Of a DNA stretch of 8,558 nt, positions 7,901 through 8,558 are shown piece by piece. The DNA is taken from NCBI GenBank assembly GCA_011772595.1, contig WVZH01000046.1:108319-116876 (forward strand), read 5' to 3'. Position 1 is the stretch's first letter; every line of letters starts with the position of its first letter. The stretch comes from Anaerolineales bacterium. GTDB taxonomy: Bacteria > Chloroflexota > Anaerolineae > Anaerolineales > E44-bin32. The notes beneath the pieces are model-generated. The model did not search any database. It was not told where the DNA came from and saw nothing but the letters and a program-made list of their open reading frames with translations. The position numbers were made by a program, and so were the translations under genes.

Positions 7901-8558
7901 AGGCGATGTAAAAGTTCTTCACTTGCAGCAGGTGTGCAACCTGTAAGTAGATCGTTGTCAGGAGCGCATCCAAATCAAGACTGGTGCGCATGGCTTGGCT
8001 GATATGGCTGATCGTCGAGAGCTCCTGAAGTCGACGTTGCAGGTTTCTCCCGGCGATCACTAGATTACGAACGATTGGTGAGACAGTGGCGGCCATGGAA
8101 CCGTAGATGAGCAGCGCGGGGATGCCCAGGAACACGTACGATGCTGCGCTGAGAAGGCCGAAGGGTATCGGTGCGAGGGATACCAACAACGGCGTGACGA
8201 TCTCCCGCAACAAAGCCCTTGGTGAGTCGAAAATAAGGTGGTCGAGCCAATGAAGTGCGAAGAAGAGAAGGCCGAACGTGAGCCCTAGTCCTAAACTGGG
8301 GAGGGGTGCCGGAAGGCTTCTTGTTTCAATGAGCGGCCGACCTCCTAGTAGAAGGTAAACGGCCACACCCCCGGAGAGACTGAGTACCTGACGACTCAGA
8401 GTGAGTGCCCAGGATCTAATCGCGTGCAGCTTGTCCAACTTGAACTCTGCGCGGCGGCGATTCCAGAGCGTGCGAATCACTTCTCCTAACGAAAGACCGA
8501 CGAGAAGCGCAAGTCCAGCAGCACCGGGGCCGAGGGCTACGCCAATCGTCAGACTCAG
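4929..8558 (-). CDS. Membrane sensor histidine kinase with four GAF domains and PAS, 5' end missing
   Basis: This is the sensor half of a two-component system: it should autophosphorylate a histidine and pass the phosphate to an unseen response regulator. Numbering from the GTG at 8480, hydrophobic segments at about 32-48, 62-80 and 93-140 anchor it in the membrane. Four GAF domains follow at about 152-312, 317-480, 497-654 and 668-825; each ends in a similar helix (QAAVAIENA, QAALAVANA, QAAVALANA, QAAIALENT). A PAS domain covers about 833-955. The HisKA H-box is MIVHDLRSP with phospho-acceptor H968. HATPase_c has the N-box NLLDNALKF (N1084, N1088), G1 DTGPG (1116-1120), an F-box IFERFG, and G2 GTGLGL (1145-1150), so the kinase core looks intact. 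It stops after the ATPase with no receiver domain. The frame stays open for 26 codons to the right edge and encodes another hydrophobic helix, so the gene probably continues outside; the GTG at 8480 has AGGAG only two bases before it, too close for a good start. No chromophore-binding Cys is recognisable in the GAFs; ligands are unknown. Confidence 0.93.
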   Translation of the reverse strand: MSLTIGVALGPGAAGLALLVGLSLGEVIRTLWNRRRAEFKLDKLHAIRSWALTLSRQVLSLSGGVAVYLLLGGRPLIETRSLPAPLPSLGLGLTFGLLFFALHWLDHLIFDSPRALLREIVTPLLVSLAPIPFGLLSAASYVFLGIPALLIYGSMAATVSPIVRNLVIAGRNLQRRLQELSTISHISQAMRTSLDLDALLTTIYLQVAHLLQVKNFYIAFHDSEDNLLSYPLAVKHGIRQAWPDRPFTDRLTDRVIQRASPILIPRDAPEALNNMGLPELENAPQAWIGVPLLNPERAIGCLAVFHTEPGKVFTSRDLDVLSTLAGQAAVAIENALLYEQTHNRATALASLNEITTSMSSTLDPERAIELVCLSMIRVGGGDKSAIYLYERDLGELFLAHGTHLSDEFMHAWMTIPIEEQERIQAFHNESPVLVAEMSTSHLSQPIITLMQKEGIQAFADFPLITPSGTIGQVSVYFSEPQRFQIDQIELLKTFAAQAALAVANARAHAATDLALQRRVEQLATLEAIGREMNATLDIADLFKAILKHALRVTNAAIGHLAIYESEVHALRIVAHHAYPTDSPIKDPSKTLPLDQGIPARVFQTGEICNAKDVHLEHGHLDWTNGLTRSLLSVPILRQENVLGVITVENPTISAFTEEHEHFLAQLAAQAAVALANATLYQQLEARLREQSLLYQASTQIASSFESKAVALAIADSLSVAISSDGARVLRWNTEDQTLVVQASVKNGQPKKDTTRSFAVSENPALETCLRQGQPQQWTLQDAPSEPDQTYLSTFHQAGSILVVPIIVGDQTLGLIEAFNEHERLFDENAIRTAQTIASQAAIALENTELFRRISESHNRLTAVLNSTREGMLLVDPLGKIVLANDQIETLTGLTVDQIVGRNLSEEGLEFTESIGYRPGELANFISDLRSGQVLLGKTFTYDSPRPPRRTFQRSDAPVRDARGQLIGWLIVLRDITEERELDETREQLTEMIVHDLRSPLTAILGSLKLLDDTNNGDSSSPIVSQALSVSKRSVQQMLDLVNSLLDIAKLESGELELSLQPVCLKELCQQTVNLYVHEANEFGIILDCSTSAKLSKINADEEKLRRVIGNLLDNALKFTPAGGRVDVRAEGTDDGVLIHVVDTGPGVPSEFRDRIFERFGQVPGLPGRRRGTGLGLAFSRLAVNAHGGRIWVEDSPEGGNIISIFLPNS

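Overview
The window is almost entirely coding. It holds three rightward genes on the plus strand (1-4889) that face one very long leftward gene on the minus strand (4929-8558). Both outer genes run off the window edges. I see no RNA gene, CRISPR array, insertion sequence or attachment site. The organism is probably an environmental bacterium of moderate GC, and Anaerolineae-like Chloroflexota is my best guess. That guess rests on gene style only (a multi-GAF membrane histidine kinase, and a UvrD-like helicase with DEAQD and GDPNQAI motifs beside a small PD-(D/E)XK nuclease and RecJ). It is low-confidence inference.

Plus strand, DNA processing. The first gene (1-1766, 5' end missing) is a superfamily 1A UvrD/Rep-type helicase; motifs II to VI are visible. 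Its last 17 bases overlap the second gene (1750-2580), a 276-residue stand-alone RecB/AddB/Cas4-type nuclease. That protein has a full catalytic motif set and four cysteines arranged to hold an iron-sulfur cluster. Five bases later comes recJ (2586-4889), a 767-residue 5'-3' single-strand exonuclease with DHH, DHHA1 and OB-like domains and a C-terminal extension. The tight packing suggests co-translation. The likely joint role is unwinding and resecting DNA ends: helicase and Fe-S nuclease as a split AddAB-like pair, RecJ as the 5'-3' trimming enzyme.

Minus strand, signalling. The gene at 4929-8558 encodes at least 1209 residues of a hybrid-free sensor histidine kinase. In order it has several membrane helices, four tandem GAF domains, one PAS domain, HisKA with phospho-acceptor His, and HATPase_c. 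The reading frame stays open to the right edge and encodes another hydrophobic helix there, so the true N-terminus lies outside the window. No response regulator is present in the window. The two transcription units converge with only 39 bases between their stop codons and no convincing terminator.

The observations most worth a second look are the helicase/Fe-S nuclease/RecJ module and the acidic, Phe-ending tail of the nuclease, which resembles the SSB C-terminal tip that RecJ binds in other bacteria.
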